From Macrothele yani (taxonomy: Eukaryota; Arthropoda; Arachnida; Araneae; Macrothelidae), in the NCBI GenBank assembly GCA_039090855.1, contig CM077011.1, positions 41,063,501 through 41,127,500 on the forward strand: 64,000 nt of DNA, written 5' to 3'. The position numbers were made by a program, and so were the translations under genes. The notes under the pieces were generated by a model that saw only the letters and a list, made by a program, of their open reading frames with translations, was not told where the DNA came from and did no database searches. Positions 23,073 to 31,310 of this stretch are shown here, piece by piece (position 1 is the stretch's first letter; each line of letters starts with the position of its first letter).

Positions 23073-23308
23073 AAATCACTTCTACTACTGTCGCAATCAC
23101 TAAATTTTCCCTTTTTATACTAGCCTCGTCCTCTGGCGGGAACAACGTGCAGCCATAGCTCATTTGCTTAAAACTGTCAGGTGGTCATAATAAAGTGGCC
23201 ACTCAGTGTATACTGCTCTGTGAACTTCACCTGCGCCACCGTTCGGTCTCCAGGCGCGCTCATTTTTCTAGTCTGCAGGTGGTCGTAATATAATAGCTCA
23301 TCAGTGTA

Positions 23309-23905
23309 CTTGCGCTAAAACCAGGCAGAAATATCCCGGGAGATATGGGCAAAGAACATTGTAGATTACCTTACGCCATATGTTATCTGTCGGAAACTTT
23401 TGCAAATTCTTGAAAGACTCTGTTATTATATCATCAACGAATAAAATCAGAATTGGGCAAATATTAATAAAAGCAAAAAAAGACTAAGCAAGACTGAAAG
23501 ACATGGCGACAAACCAGTCGACTCAGGGAAATCTTATAGGTACTTTAAAAAACAGGACGTACCATCAACGTGATTACAAGGAAATGCATTGACAAACCAT
23601 TTTCCAATTTCTTTCACATCCTCGAGAATGAAGAAACATCTGCAGACTCTCACAATGAGGTCATTCCATTTCCGTCAAACTTTTGCACAGTTGTCAAATC
23701 TATAAATATGCTACAATTTATGGGTTTTGCTCATTTCTACGTGTATTAAAAGAACCATTCCTTAAAAATATTGATCCGCAGGTATTAATCACTTGACTTG
23801 GTATTACAAATTTTAAAATTTAACGCTTAGATGCCACCATGTCAACGACTTGTCTCAAAATACAAAAATTTCTCATTGCACGTATTTCCGAAGATACATA
23901 TTTTA
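23309..23905. other. no recognised feature
   Basis: AT-rich spacer after Tc1 element A. No domain or repeat recognised. Confidence 0.45.
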
Positions 23906-23907
23906 AT

Positions 23908-24100
23908 TTTTTTCTATGTGCTTAATGACCACCATGAATAACTCATAGCACTATTGCAAGTTGGCCGTCCCTAATTTGGGGTAACTGGTTCTAGAAAGGG
24001 TTATGGAGCCGTGGGGTTGGCGTATCACCTATGCCTCATCCGGGGACCGGCACCTAGCCATAAATCAGAACCTCTGACCATTCGACTACCAGGGTACCCA
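23908..24100 (-). mobile_element. diverged SINE family 1 copy
   Basis: Same order as family 1 (TTAATGACCACCATGAATAA, GTCCCTAATTTGGGGTAACT, head remnant GACCATTCGACTACCAGGGT) but heavily mutated; the B box is no longer readable. Confidence 0.65.
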
Positions 24101-24104
24101 TTTT

Positions 24105-24570
24105 AGATTTGAAAGACTTCGCTTTTCAATTAAGCTATCTTTTATTATAATGGCTCGGGGATGGTCATCTGAGGCAGCTGGCCTTCACGGTCATTTTCTT
24201 TACATGGGCTCCTCTGCTGAATCATTATTTGTTAAAACCGGTACAAAACTTTTTGTTTCTGCTGCAAATGTTAAGCTGAAGGAAAAAGAAAGTAGGATGT
24301 CCCAGAATGAGTTGCAATGAAAATATTACAAAAGGGAAAAAATATCGGTTATTTCCTATACAGCGTGGATACGCTCGACAATGGAATGATTCACTTCCCG
24401 GCCCTGACAGAATGGGACGGCGCAAGATTTTATCCCGCTACTTCGAACCTCGTGCAATTTAAAACTTACGAACTGTTTATTTCTGGAATTTTCCATTTGA
24501 TGTTTTCGGACCAGTTGGACGCTAGTAAGTGAAACCACGGAACGCGAGTCCGTAGATAAGGGGACTGCTG
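24105..24570. other. no recognised feature
   Basis: Unassigned. Just downstream an inverted pair CTGCCCTGAGTAG/CTACTCAGGGCAG (24568-24608) borders the next SINE. Confidence 0.4.
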
Positions 24571-24603
24571 CCCTGAGTAGCGTGTACATCACTCTACTCA
24601 GGG

Positions 24604-24820
24604 CAGCGGATGGCCTACTGGTCAACGTCCGCGACTGCCACGGAGAAATCTCAGGTTCGATCCCAGGCACGTACGATCGCTCGAACCAGCTATAAATAAG
24701 GACGTCTTCCCCTACCTTTCTACCTCGCTTCCGTGTCACTTTCTTATCGGGCAGTATAGCCCAAATCTTCTAGCTTCCTATTTCTAAGGGTTGTTTTTGG
24801 GGTCAGACACTCCGTTCTCG
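24604..24820 (+). mobile_element. SINE family 2 copy
   Basis: A second tRNA-derived SINE family. A box TGGCCTACTGG, then CAACGTCCGCGACTGCCACG, then B box GGTTCGATCCC. The CTGCCAC segment resembles the tRNA-Gly(GCC) anticodon loop. The 3' part (CTACCTCGCTTCCGTGTCA, CTAGCTTCCTATTTCTAAG, GGGGTCAGACACTCC) is shared with the inverted copy at 62226-62541. Confidence 0.8.
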
Positions 24821-24922
24821 TACTTCGAAACCGAGGCCGTGGGTAAGGGCACACTGCTGTATACCAAAATCACAAAGTGCGAGCAAAAACTTTATAGCGA
24901 AGTAATTTTCTCCGTCATTTTT

Positions 24923-24994
24923 ATCCGCGCCGGGGCTCGAACCTGGATCCCCACATTCCGAAATAAGTCACTCTACCAATTGAGCTACGCGGAC
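24923..24994 (-). tRNA. tRNA-like element in TRIM LTR
   Basis: 72 nt. The acceptor stem (GTCCGCG with CGCGGAT), D stem region, T arm and B box (GGTTCGAGCCC type) are recognisable. The anticodon arm is a CTTATTCCGGAATG-like palindrome with a 6-nt loop, so it is probably not a working tRNA. Confidence 0.4.
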
Positions 24995-25060
24995 CTTTGT
25001 TCTGACTGCAATCTGCCTTTATGTCGTGTGCGCCCTGCTGGCAGGTACGTCAAATCTCCC

Positions 25061-25135
25061 CCCCCGAAAGAGGGGGGGGAGATTTGCCCACGGATGACCC
25101 GTGGGCGTGGCCCACGGGTCATCCGTGACCATGAA
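25061..25135. repeat. strong palindromes in TRIM interior
   Basis: AATCTCCCCCCCC pairs with GGGGGGGGAGATT around CGAAAGA. Next, CACGGATGACCCGTGGGC pairs with GGCCCACGGGTCATCCGTG (about 18 bp, tiny loop). Confidence 0.9.
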
Positions 25136-25371
25136 TCGTTGAAGGCAGCCATCCACTGTAGAACGTGCACTTGAGAACTCCCAGTGAATCTGGTGTGTGG
25201 AATGCAACATCACACATTTTTTATTTTTTGAAGCGCTGGAGAAGGGATTCTCTGATTTTTCCTGTCTCGCGGTCTGGAAATAACATCACACCATTGCGAG
25301 ATTTTGAACGGTCGGGTCATCCGGATAGTTCGGGCGCCATTATAACGAAGTAACTTTCTCCGTCATTTTTA

Positions 25372-25443
25372 GTCTACGCCGGGATTCGAACCCGAGTCCG
25401 CTTATTACAGAACAAGTCGCTCTACCAACTGAGCTACGCAGAC
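25372..25443 (-). tRNA. tRNA-like element in TRIM LTR
   Basis: 72 nt with acceptor GTCTGCG/CGTAGAC, A box TAGCTCAGTTGG and B box GGTTCGAATCCC. It differs from the GTCCGCG/CGCGGAC version by paired changes. Confidence 0.4.
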
Positions 25444-25507
25444 ATTCATTCTGATTGCTACCTGCCTTTATGTCGTGTGCGCCCTGCTGGCAGGTACGTC
25501 ACAACTT

Positions 25508-26310
25508 CACGAAGTACGAGAACGTGATTATAATCAAAGCATGCTAGAACAGAACACTCACTGAAAACCAGGTATAACACGCAAGGAACAAAATAATAAA
25601 GAATGAAGAAAATATTGTAAGTAGTGAGCCGTTGCGTTTTCAAGGACCAGTTCAACCCTCCATTTATTCATTTCTACAAAGACCTAGTTGAATTTGTGTT
25701 ATGTATCCACATTAACCAGATTCCAACATATAGCCCAAACCAAGGTCAAGAAAAATTCACCATCTAAGACCCATATTAAAAAATAATCACAAAACACAAT
25801 TAAAACAAAATAAAAAAATACCGCAGAAGTTATACTGTACAATAAAAACCTTTTGTTACATACAAACACAGTCCTATCAGAATAACATAACCACCCCCGG
25901 AATCACTTCTTTGTTAACGTTTCTTTGTTTTCTACAGTTTTGTCACCGTTTCTTTGTTTTCTACAGTTTTTTAGCATTCGGATGTTTCTCATTCTAGCTG
26001 GTCTGAATTTAGTGGATTCGGGAGCAGGATCAGTCGACTATTGGTTTTTCCTAGTCGTTTACTGATACCAGAAAAGCCACTCCCCCGGGTTGTTGCTCTC
26101 CTGATGAAGGCAACCTGGTTTTTTTCAGTTTCATTTTTATTTTATTTTTTATTTTTATACGTTCCTGTCTTCACAAAAAAAAAAGATTTGGTTCGATTTT
26201 CTTTTGTCGTTGTTACATAACTCTCTCTATATACATATGTGTGTGTGTGTGTGTATATATATATACAAGTTGTTTTGGAATCTTAAGTTTTCGAGTCGTT
26301 GTATAGACTA
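25508..26310. other. no recognised feature; microsatellite
   Basis: AT-rich. CGTTTCTTTGTTTTCTACAG occurs twice near 25918-25965, and a (GT)n/(TA)n tract lies at 26238-26270. No gene seen. Confidence 0.45.
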
Positions 26311-26314
26311 GGAA

Positions 26315-26405
26315 TGGCTCAAGACAGGCAGTTGTTGAAGAAACTTGGGGAGACCTTCGTCCAGCAATGGATTGATAATGGTTGGCAATGATGATGATAA
26401 TGATG
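26315..26405 (+). mobile_element. 5'-truncated RTE LINE end
   Basis: Matches the last 90 bp of the RTE element: GGAAACTTGGGGAGACCTTC-like sequence through ATTGATAATGGTTGGCAATG and a short (GAT)n tail. This is a classic LINE truncation. Confidence 0.9.
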
Positions 26406-27058
26406 TTATGTACAAGTTTCGCAGATATCCTTTCGAATCATTTCAGCATGCACTAGATTTGTGAACATATCAATGTCTAACTTACATGGAATGTTCCCCA
26501 TAGCGATCCCTCCGATTTCCGTGAAAGTGGCAAAATAGGTTCAGACCCGTATCTTAAGTGTAACCCTGGCTGGTTTTCATGCGCAAATGTGCGCATGCGG
26601 AGTTATTCCAGTTTCAAATGTTGACGAAAGTGTCATTGTCTTTCTGTTATTAAAGGCTAAAAACACTGATCTGCACAATTGACGTGTCAAAAAAAACTTG
26701 TTTAAACACCACAGAAATCGAGGCAAAGCCCAACAAATGCGATCAGCTTTCTACGTCAGGAGCAGAAAAGCACCAGCGCCCAGTACACGAGATTTGAGTC
26801 CTTGTATTGACCACCACCTCGTGAATTTGTTAGTCGAAAATACGCGCTTGTGCAGTTAGTCACGGTGATTTGTGGCCTGAATGACATTTGCGCGTTTTGT
26901 CCCAAGAAAAGGTGTGTTGGTACATAAGGAGGAAGAAGAATAGGTGTTGTTTGGTGGTAAAAAAGAGTTATAACTCAAGATATGGAAATGAACTGTAATT
27001 GAAGAATGCACAGATTATTGCATAGGTGATAATGGGGTTGTACAATTAAATGATCAAA

Positions 27059-28130
27059 TCAAGCAAAAATAGAACAATATGCACATCTCATAAAAGAAAC
27101 GGAAGTACAACCTTCCACATGGCATTTTTGCAAAGCAATATTCAACGAAGACTGATTTACAGTTTGAAAGCGTTTCATGTGCTTCGACGTTGAATATACT
27201 GCGTTTTGCCAGGCGAAAATGCGCATGTCATTAAAAGCAAAGTCTGAAATCTGCTTATAGATTATGGAATGCATTTTCATGAGAAATAATCGATCAGTTA
27301 ATTCAATATTTGTTTCGTTTGCCAGATATCGGGTCCTTACAATGTCTTGAATTATTCCTGCCAGTATTTTATATTGTCTAAAGAAATAAACGTCAAGTGG
27401 TTGGCAAAAGCGTGTTGTTTTTGGAGGTATTACGTCAATAATGAGATTCGTATCCTTTTCTGCATTTGCATAAATGCGTTGGTCTGTCTGTCTTATCCAT
27501 GAGTCGATCAATAGAAAGGAATTAACATGAAGATCAGGTTGAAAAATGTTATCCAGCCATTCTCTCACAATACCTTTACTTAATTTGCCACAACTACTGG
27601 CTGTTACATAAATATTCTGGGGTGTGTTACTACCAATCGTTTCTGCAACCCGAGGTCCAAATTCTCCGCCTGCTTCTTGTAAGTAAATGAGAAGTTTCGA
27701 CCCAAACATTCCATCACGTGACATATGCACTTGAATTGTAAATGAATGTGTTGTAGCATTTGAAGATTTCACAATTGCGACTGTATCATGTTCACCTTTT
27801 GTCGACAGTGTTTTGGCTGATGTCATTTCGTACTCGAATTTAGACTGGACTGTCGGTATTCCATACATTACATGTTTCGATATCACACGTCGCCTGTTTC
27901 GTTCACTTTGGGTACAAATGTAAGTGCCTGTTACTGCAAAACCTTGTCATTCATTATGTCTTTGTTTGTAAGAAATTTAGTTACGTGTCTGGATTTGATA
28001 TTATGCTTACATTTAAAGTTATGTGCAAATGTGTTAGATGCTTTGAAATTAGGAAACTGTAATTTGATTGCAGCTTCGACAGTCCATGCTTTCAAATTCT
28101 AATAATAAATTACAACTCCTTCCGAATTCT
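27059..28130 (-). pseudogene. pogo/Tigger-type (DDE_1) transposase
   Basis: A 275-residue open segment (27059-27886) carries the catalytic core: FEYEMTSAKTL, GEFGPRVAET, ASSCGKLS, LLIDSW (second Asp) and VIPPKTTRFCQPLDVYFF (third Asp). The position of the first catalytic Asp, normally in a TDQSGF-type motif, is Val (PTVQSKFEYE), so activity is lost. Upstream, to about 28130 in other frames, HTH-like sequence KAWTVEAAIKLQFPNFKASN and SRHVTKFLTNKD fits the CENP-B-type DNA-binding part. Frameshifts and stops separate the two halves. Confidence 0.8.
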
Positions 28131-28324
28131 CTTCCTCATATTTATCGCGCATGAACTTTGTTACGTGCCACATTGTGTTTTTCAGTCCTTCATTTTTTAC
28201 GTGTTTGACATCATCCTGTACAGCTGATTTCGTTGCTCTGAATTTTTTTCATTGTACGTACAATTCCTTTACCTTCAGTGATGGAAAAGTTATAAATCAA
28301 CTGTCTTCACTCTCTTCTGTCATC

Positions 28325-28725
28325 TATAACGTACAAGTTCGTCCGCGCTGGCATCGATTCCGTGTCCCCTCACTCCGGAGTAAGTCGCTCTCCCAACTGA
28401 GCTACGCGGACATGTGCTCTCACTGCTATCTGCCTTTATCTCATGTGCGTTCTGCGGTGCAGGCCCGTCATATCTCCCCCCCTCTCCCCGGAAAGAGGGC
28501 AGGGGACATGGTCCGCTGTAGGCAGTCATCCCATGAAGAACGTGCAATTGACAAATCCCAGGCAATTTGGTGTGTGGAACGTAACATCACACCATTGCGA
28601 GATACTTAACAGCCGGGTCCTCTCACTCCGGAGTAAGTCGCTCTTCCAACTGAGCTATGTGGACATGTGCTCTCACTGCTATCTACTTTTGTCTTATGTG
28701 CGTCCTGCGGCGCTGGCACGTCACT
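28325..28725 (-). mobile_element. tRNA-bearing TRIM, rearranged copy
   Basis: One complete LTR-like unit (28325 to about 28476), an interior with polypurine complement (CTCCCCCCCTCTCCCC), and a partial second LTR from 28619. The flanks CATC (28321-28324) and CATG (28726-28729) match at 3 of 4. The tRNA-like part (28341-28411) has anticodon arm CTTACTCCGGAGTGAG, a paired change from the CTTATTCCGGAATGAG of other copies. Confidence 0.78.
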
Positions 28726-28759
28726 CATGTTGTGCACCTACAATTAGCTGTGTTAATTT

Positions 28760-28999
28760 TCATCTGCTCGTCCGCTGTCCAGGCGAACTTAGTACATAAT
28801 CGCTTGAAAACTGGCTGACTTTTTCACTATCGTCATTATTATCACCACAGGAATCGTCACTGTCAGGAATGAAATCCAAAATTTCTGCGATCACAATATC
28901 GGTGTTATCATGGAATTTATCAGTAATGATATCACAGAACACACTTGCAAATATTTCATCTTCCTTTCCATTAGGAATTACAGTTCTCACATTAAACAA
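28760..28999 (-). CDS. short acidic ORF, unknown
   Basis: 79 residues with an Asp-rich C-terminal half (DFIPDSDDSCGDNNDDSEK). It lies between two mini-LTR insertions inside the pogo-like element, upstream of its transposase on the same strand. It may be a remnant of that element's protein. I do not recognise the sequence, and a chance ORF is possible. Confidence 0.3.
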   Translation of the reverse strand: MFNVRTVIPNGKEDEIFASVFCDIITDKFHDNTDIVIAEILDFIPDSDDSCGDNNDDSEKVSQFSSDYVLSSPGQRTSR

Positions 29000-29143
29000 T
29001 TCTCTAATAATTTTTCTGTCCAGAATTTCAAGTACATTGAATGGATTATTGGCAATTTACTACAATTTTGAACATCGGAAATTGTGACGTACCTGCCAGC
29101 AGGACGCACACGACATGAAGGCATGATAGCAATCAGAATGAAC

Positions 29144-29215
29144 GTCTGCGTAGCTCAGTTGGTAGAGCGACTTGTTCCGGAATAAGCGGACTCGGGTTCG
29201 AATCCCGGCGTAGAC
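29144..29215 (+). tRNA. tRNA-like element in TRIM 5' LTR
   Basis: 72 nt. Acceptor GTCTGCG/CGTAGAC, D stem GCTC/GAGC, anticodon arm CTTGT-TCCGGA-ATAAG (6-nt loop), T stem CGGG/CCCG, A box TAGCTCAGTTGG, B box GGTTCGAATCCC. The loop suggests an Arg-type anticodon but is one base short. Confidence 0.45.
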
Positions 29216-29530
29216 CAGAAATGACGGAGAAATTTACTTCGTTATAATGGCGCCCGAACTATCCGGATGACCCGACCGTTCAAAACCTTGCAATGGTGTG
29301 ATGTTATTTCCACACCGCGAGATAGAAAAAATCAGAGAATCTCTTCTCCAGCGCTTCGAAAAATAAATGTGTGTGACGTTGCATTCCACACACCGGATTG
29401 ACTGGGAGTTCTCAAGTGCACGTTCTACAGTGGATGGCTGCCTGCAACGATTCATGGTCACGGGGGGAGATGTGACGTACCTGCCAGCAGGACGCACACG
29501 ACATAAAGGCAGATAGCAATCAGAATGAAC

Positions 29531-29602
29531 GTCTGCGTAGCTCAGTTGGTAGAGCGACTTGTTTCGGAATAAGCGGACTCGGGTTCGATTCCCGGCGTAG
29601 AC
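29531..29602 (+). tRNA. tRNA-like element in TRIM 3' LTR
   Basis: Second 72-nt copy in the same element. The B box is GGTTCGATTCCC, and TTTCGG replaces TTCCGG in the anticodon arm. Confidence 0.4.
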
Positions 29603-30155
29603 CAAAATTGACGGAGAAATTTACTTCGTTATAAAATGTACAATTTGTCAAAAATTGGTCACCTATCACGCTCAATAGTTAGAAGTTCTCTATTCACGTA
29701 CAACAGCACGAAAACGTTTGCTATACAAAATTCAAGCAACCTTCGGAACAAGCAAAACCTAAACCAAGCAAAATCACACACACAATCACCTACCAGGACA
29801 CACAACAGTGTTTGTTCGATTTACGCTAACACAAAATTTCACTGACATGCGAGCTATAGTAAAACTTTTTATTTGAAATGTCTAGAGGTTGCCATCGGAA
29901 AAAACCAAACATGTGACTTAAATAGCAGAATAAAAATTGTAGACAATATATGCAAGGTCAGGTGATGCGTAACATCACAGCCTCTCCTTGACAAATGTCA
30001 ACCCCGCCTTCTCGTGGTGCATCCTGTTCCCACTAAAGGGGCTCTGACGACCGCCCATAGCGGTATAACTATACCATCGGGATCAGAGGAAATTCTATCC
30101 CACACTCACCAACCCGCTTGGCCAGCGTGGTGAGTTATGGCCAAACCCCTCCAAA

Positions 30156-31310
30156 ATGATTCCACAACTTAAATCTTGGCCCTCAGTCTCCGGCAGCTGG
30201 AATGTACCTGGCCAAGGCAGCGGCCAGTGCGACATGAAGGCAGAGGGTGCTAAGAATCCCCGGAGGACCGGACTAGGCTGCCATCTGATGCTGACCTTGG
30301 CTACTTACAATGGACGCTCCCTATCTTCTGATTCAAGGCTTCTTGAATTGGAAGAGGAACTACAAAAGATCAAGTGGGACATCGTGGGGCTAAGTGAGGT
30401 AAGGAGAAAAGGAGAAGATCTCATCGAACTGAAAAGTGGACATCTCTTCTACTATCGTGGGACAGATACTGGCAGAACTAGTGGTGTTGGATTTATAATA
30501 AACAAGAAACTGAAGGATAAAGTTGTAGAAGTTGAAAGTTCCTCTGACAGAGCTGCACGACTTGTTATCCAACTCTCGAAAAGATACCAGGCTCAGATTA
30601 TTCAAACTTATGCACCCACCACAAGTCATCCTGAAGAAGAAATTGAAGAATTTTATGAGGAAATTTGTCATCTAAATAATAAAGGTAAGCAGCACTTGAA
30701 AATAATTATGGGAGATTTCAATGCAAAAATAGGGCAACGGCAACAGAATGAAACTTCAGTAGGTAAATTCGGTCATGGCAACAGAAACCAGCGTGGAAAT
30801 ACTCTCGTTGAGTTTGCAGAGGCAGAAGGGTTTTTCATCTTGAACTCCTTCTTCAAGAAAAAGCCACACAGGAAATGGACATGGAGACATCCAAATGGGA
30901 CGACAAGTGAAATTGATTTTATTATGTGTAACAAAAAATTCGTCATAGAAGACTGCAGTGTGCTAAACAAGTTCAACACAGGTAGTGACCATAGATTGGT
31001 GAGATGTAAGATGCACCTCAACACTAAACTTGAACGTGTCAAGCTCATAAGACAAACAAAATGTATTGACATAACCAACCTTAAAAAACACCATAATACC
31101 TTCAAGTTAGAACTGAAGAACAGGTTCTCTGCTTTAGAAGGCCTAACATCGGAAGAAGTGGACATCTCTGAAGTTAACAGAAAAGTAACCAAAGCTCTTA
31201 TGGAAACAGCAACAAAATTAGCTGGGTCTAAGAACAAGTTGCATGTGAACAAATTATCAGGAAAAACCAAAATGTTGATGCAAAAAAAGAAGAGAGATGA
31301 GGACAACTAA
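30156..31310 (+). CDS. RTE LINE APE-type endonuclease part
   Basis: 384 codons. This domain nicks genomic DNA so that the RT can prime on the target. Visible motifs of the exonuclease III/APE fold: ATYNGRSL (residues about 49-56), GLSEVR with the metal-binding Glu (about 77-82), GVGFIINKK, IQTYAPTT, IMGDFNAKIG, a HRKWTWRHPNGTTSEIDFIM block and TGSDHRLV with the catalytic Asp-His. The stop at 31308-31310 results from the extra A at 31282-31288. Without it the frame joins the next CDS to give about 986 residues. The ATG at 30156 is the first in a long leader, so an earlier start is possible. Confidence 0.92.
   Translation: MIPQLKSWPSVSGSWNVPGQGSGQCDMKAEGAKNPRRTGLGCHLMLTLATYNGRSLSSDSRLLELEEELQKIKWDIVGLSEVRRKGEDLIELKSGHLFYYRGTDTGRTSGVGFIINKKLKDKVVEVESSSDRAARLVIQLSKRYQAQIIQTYAPTTSHPEEEIEEFYEEICHLNNKGKQHLKIIMGDFNAKIGQRQQNETSVGKFGHGNRNQRGNTLVEFAEAEGFFILNSFFKKKPHRKWTWRHPNGTTSEIDFIMCNKKFVIEDCSVLNKFNTGSDHRLVRCKMHLNTKLERVKLIRQTKCIDITNLKKHHNTFKLELKNRFSALEGLTSEEVDISEVNRKVTKALMETATKLAGSKNKLHVNKLSGKTKMLMQKKKRDEDN

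Larger units (their letters stand above)
21801..23208 (-). mobile_element. Tc1-like element B nested in element A
   Basis: Inverted ends CACTGAGTGGCCACTTTATT, then ATGACCACC, are identical at both ends. TA follows on the right (23209-23210); the left flank reads TATATT. The interior is a minus-strand Tc1 transposase split by a SINE. Confidence 0.93.
20214..23306 (-). mobile_element. Tc1-like element A, host of a nested Tc1
   Basis: Left end CATCGATGAGTCATTACATT, then ATGACCATC. The reverse complement of the right end is CACTGATGAGCTATTATATT, then ACGACCACC. TA flanks both ends (20212-20213 and 23307-23308). It contains a SINE, a 49-bp array and the whole of Tc1 element B, so its own DNA is about 1.2 kb. 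Confidence 0.88.
24893..25503 (-). mobile_element. tRNA-bearing TRIM, LTR-internal-LTR
   Basis: Two LTRs (24893-25054 and 25341-25503, 162-163 bp) flank a 286-bp interior. The 4-bp duplication ACTT is at 24889-24892 and 25504-25507. Reading the minus strand, the interior starts one base after the 5' LTR with primer-binding site TGGCGCCCGAACTATCCGG and ends in polypurine tract GGGGGGGGAGA. No coding capacity. Each LTR carries a 72-nt tRNA-like segment. The interior also has two strong palindromes. Confidence 0.9.
29083..29633 (+). mobile_element. tRNA-bearing TRIM, best-preserved copy
   Basis: 5' LTR 29083-29246 (164 bp) and 3' LTR 29471-29633 (163 bp), about 95% alike. The 4-bp duplication AAAT is at 29079-29082 and 29634-29637. 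The LTRs start TGTGACGTACC and end CTTCGTTATA. The primer-binding site TGGCGCCCGAACTATCCGG begins at 29248, one base after the LTR; its first 12 nt equal the tRNA-Lys primer site used by lentiviruses. The polypurine tract GGGGGGAGA abuts the 3' LTR. The 224-bp interior has no ORF. Confidence 0.93.

Noticed and set aside
29144..29215. A functional tRNA-Arg gene
   Set aside because: The cloverleaf is good, but the anticodon loop is one base short, all copies sit at the same place in an LTR, and no Pol III T-run follows directly. I keep it as tRNA-like only.
30773..31306. Minus-strand ORFs of 93-188 codons opposite the RTE LINEs
   Set aside because: They mirror the coding frame of the endonuclease and recur in both LINE copies only for that reason.
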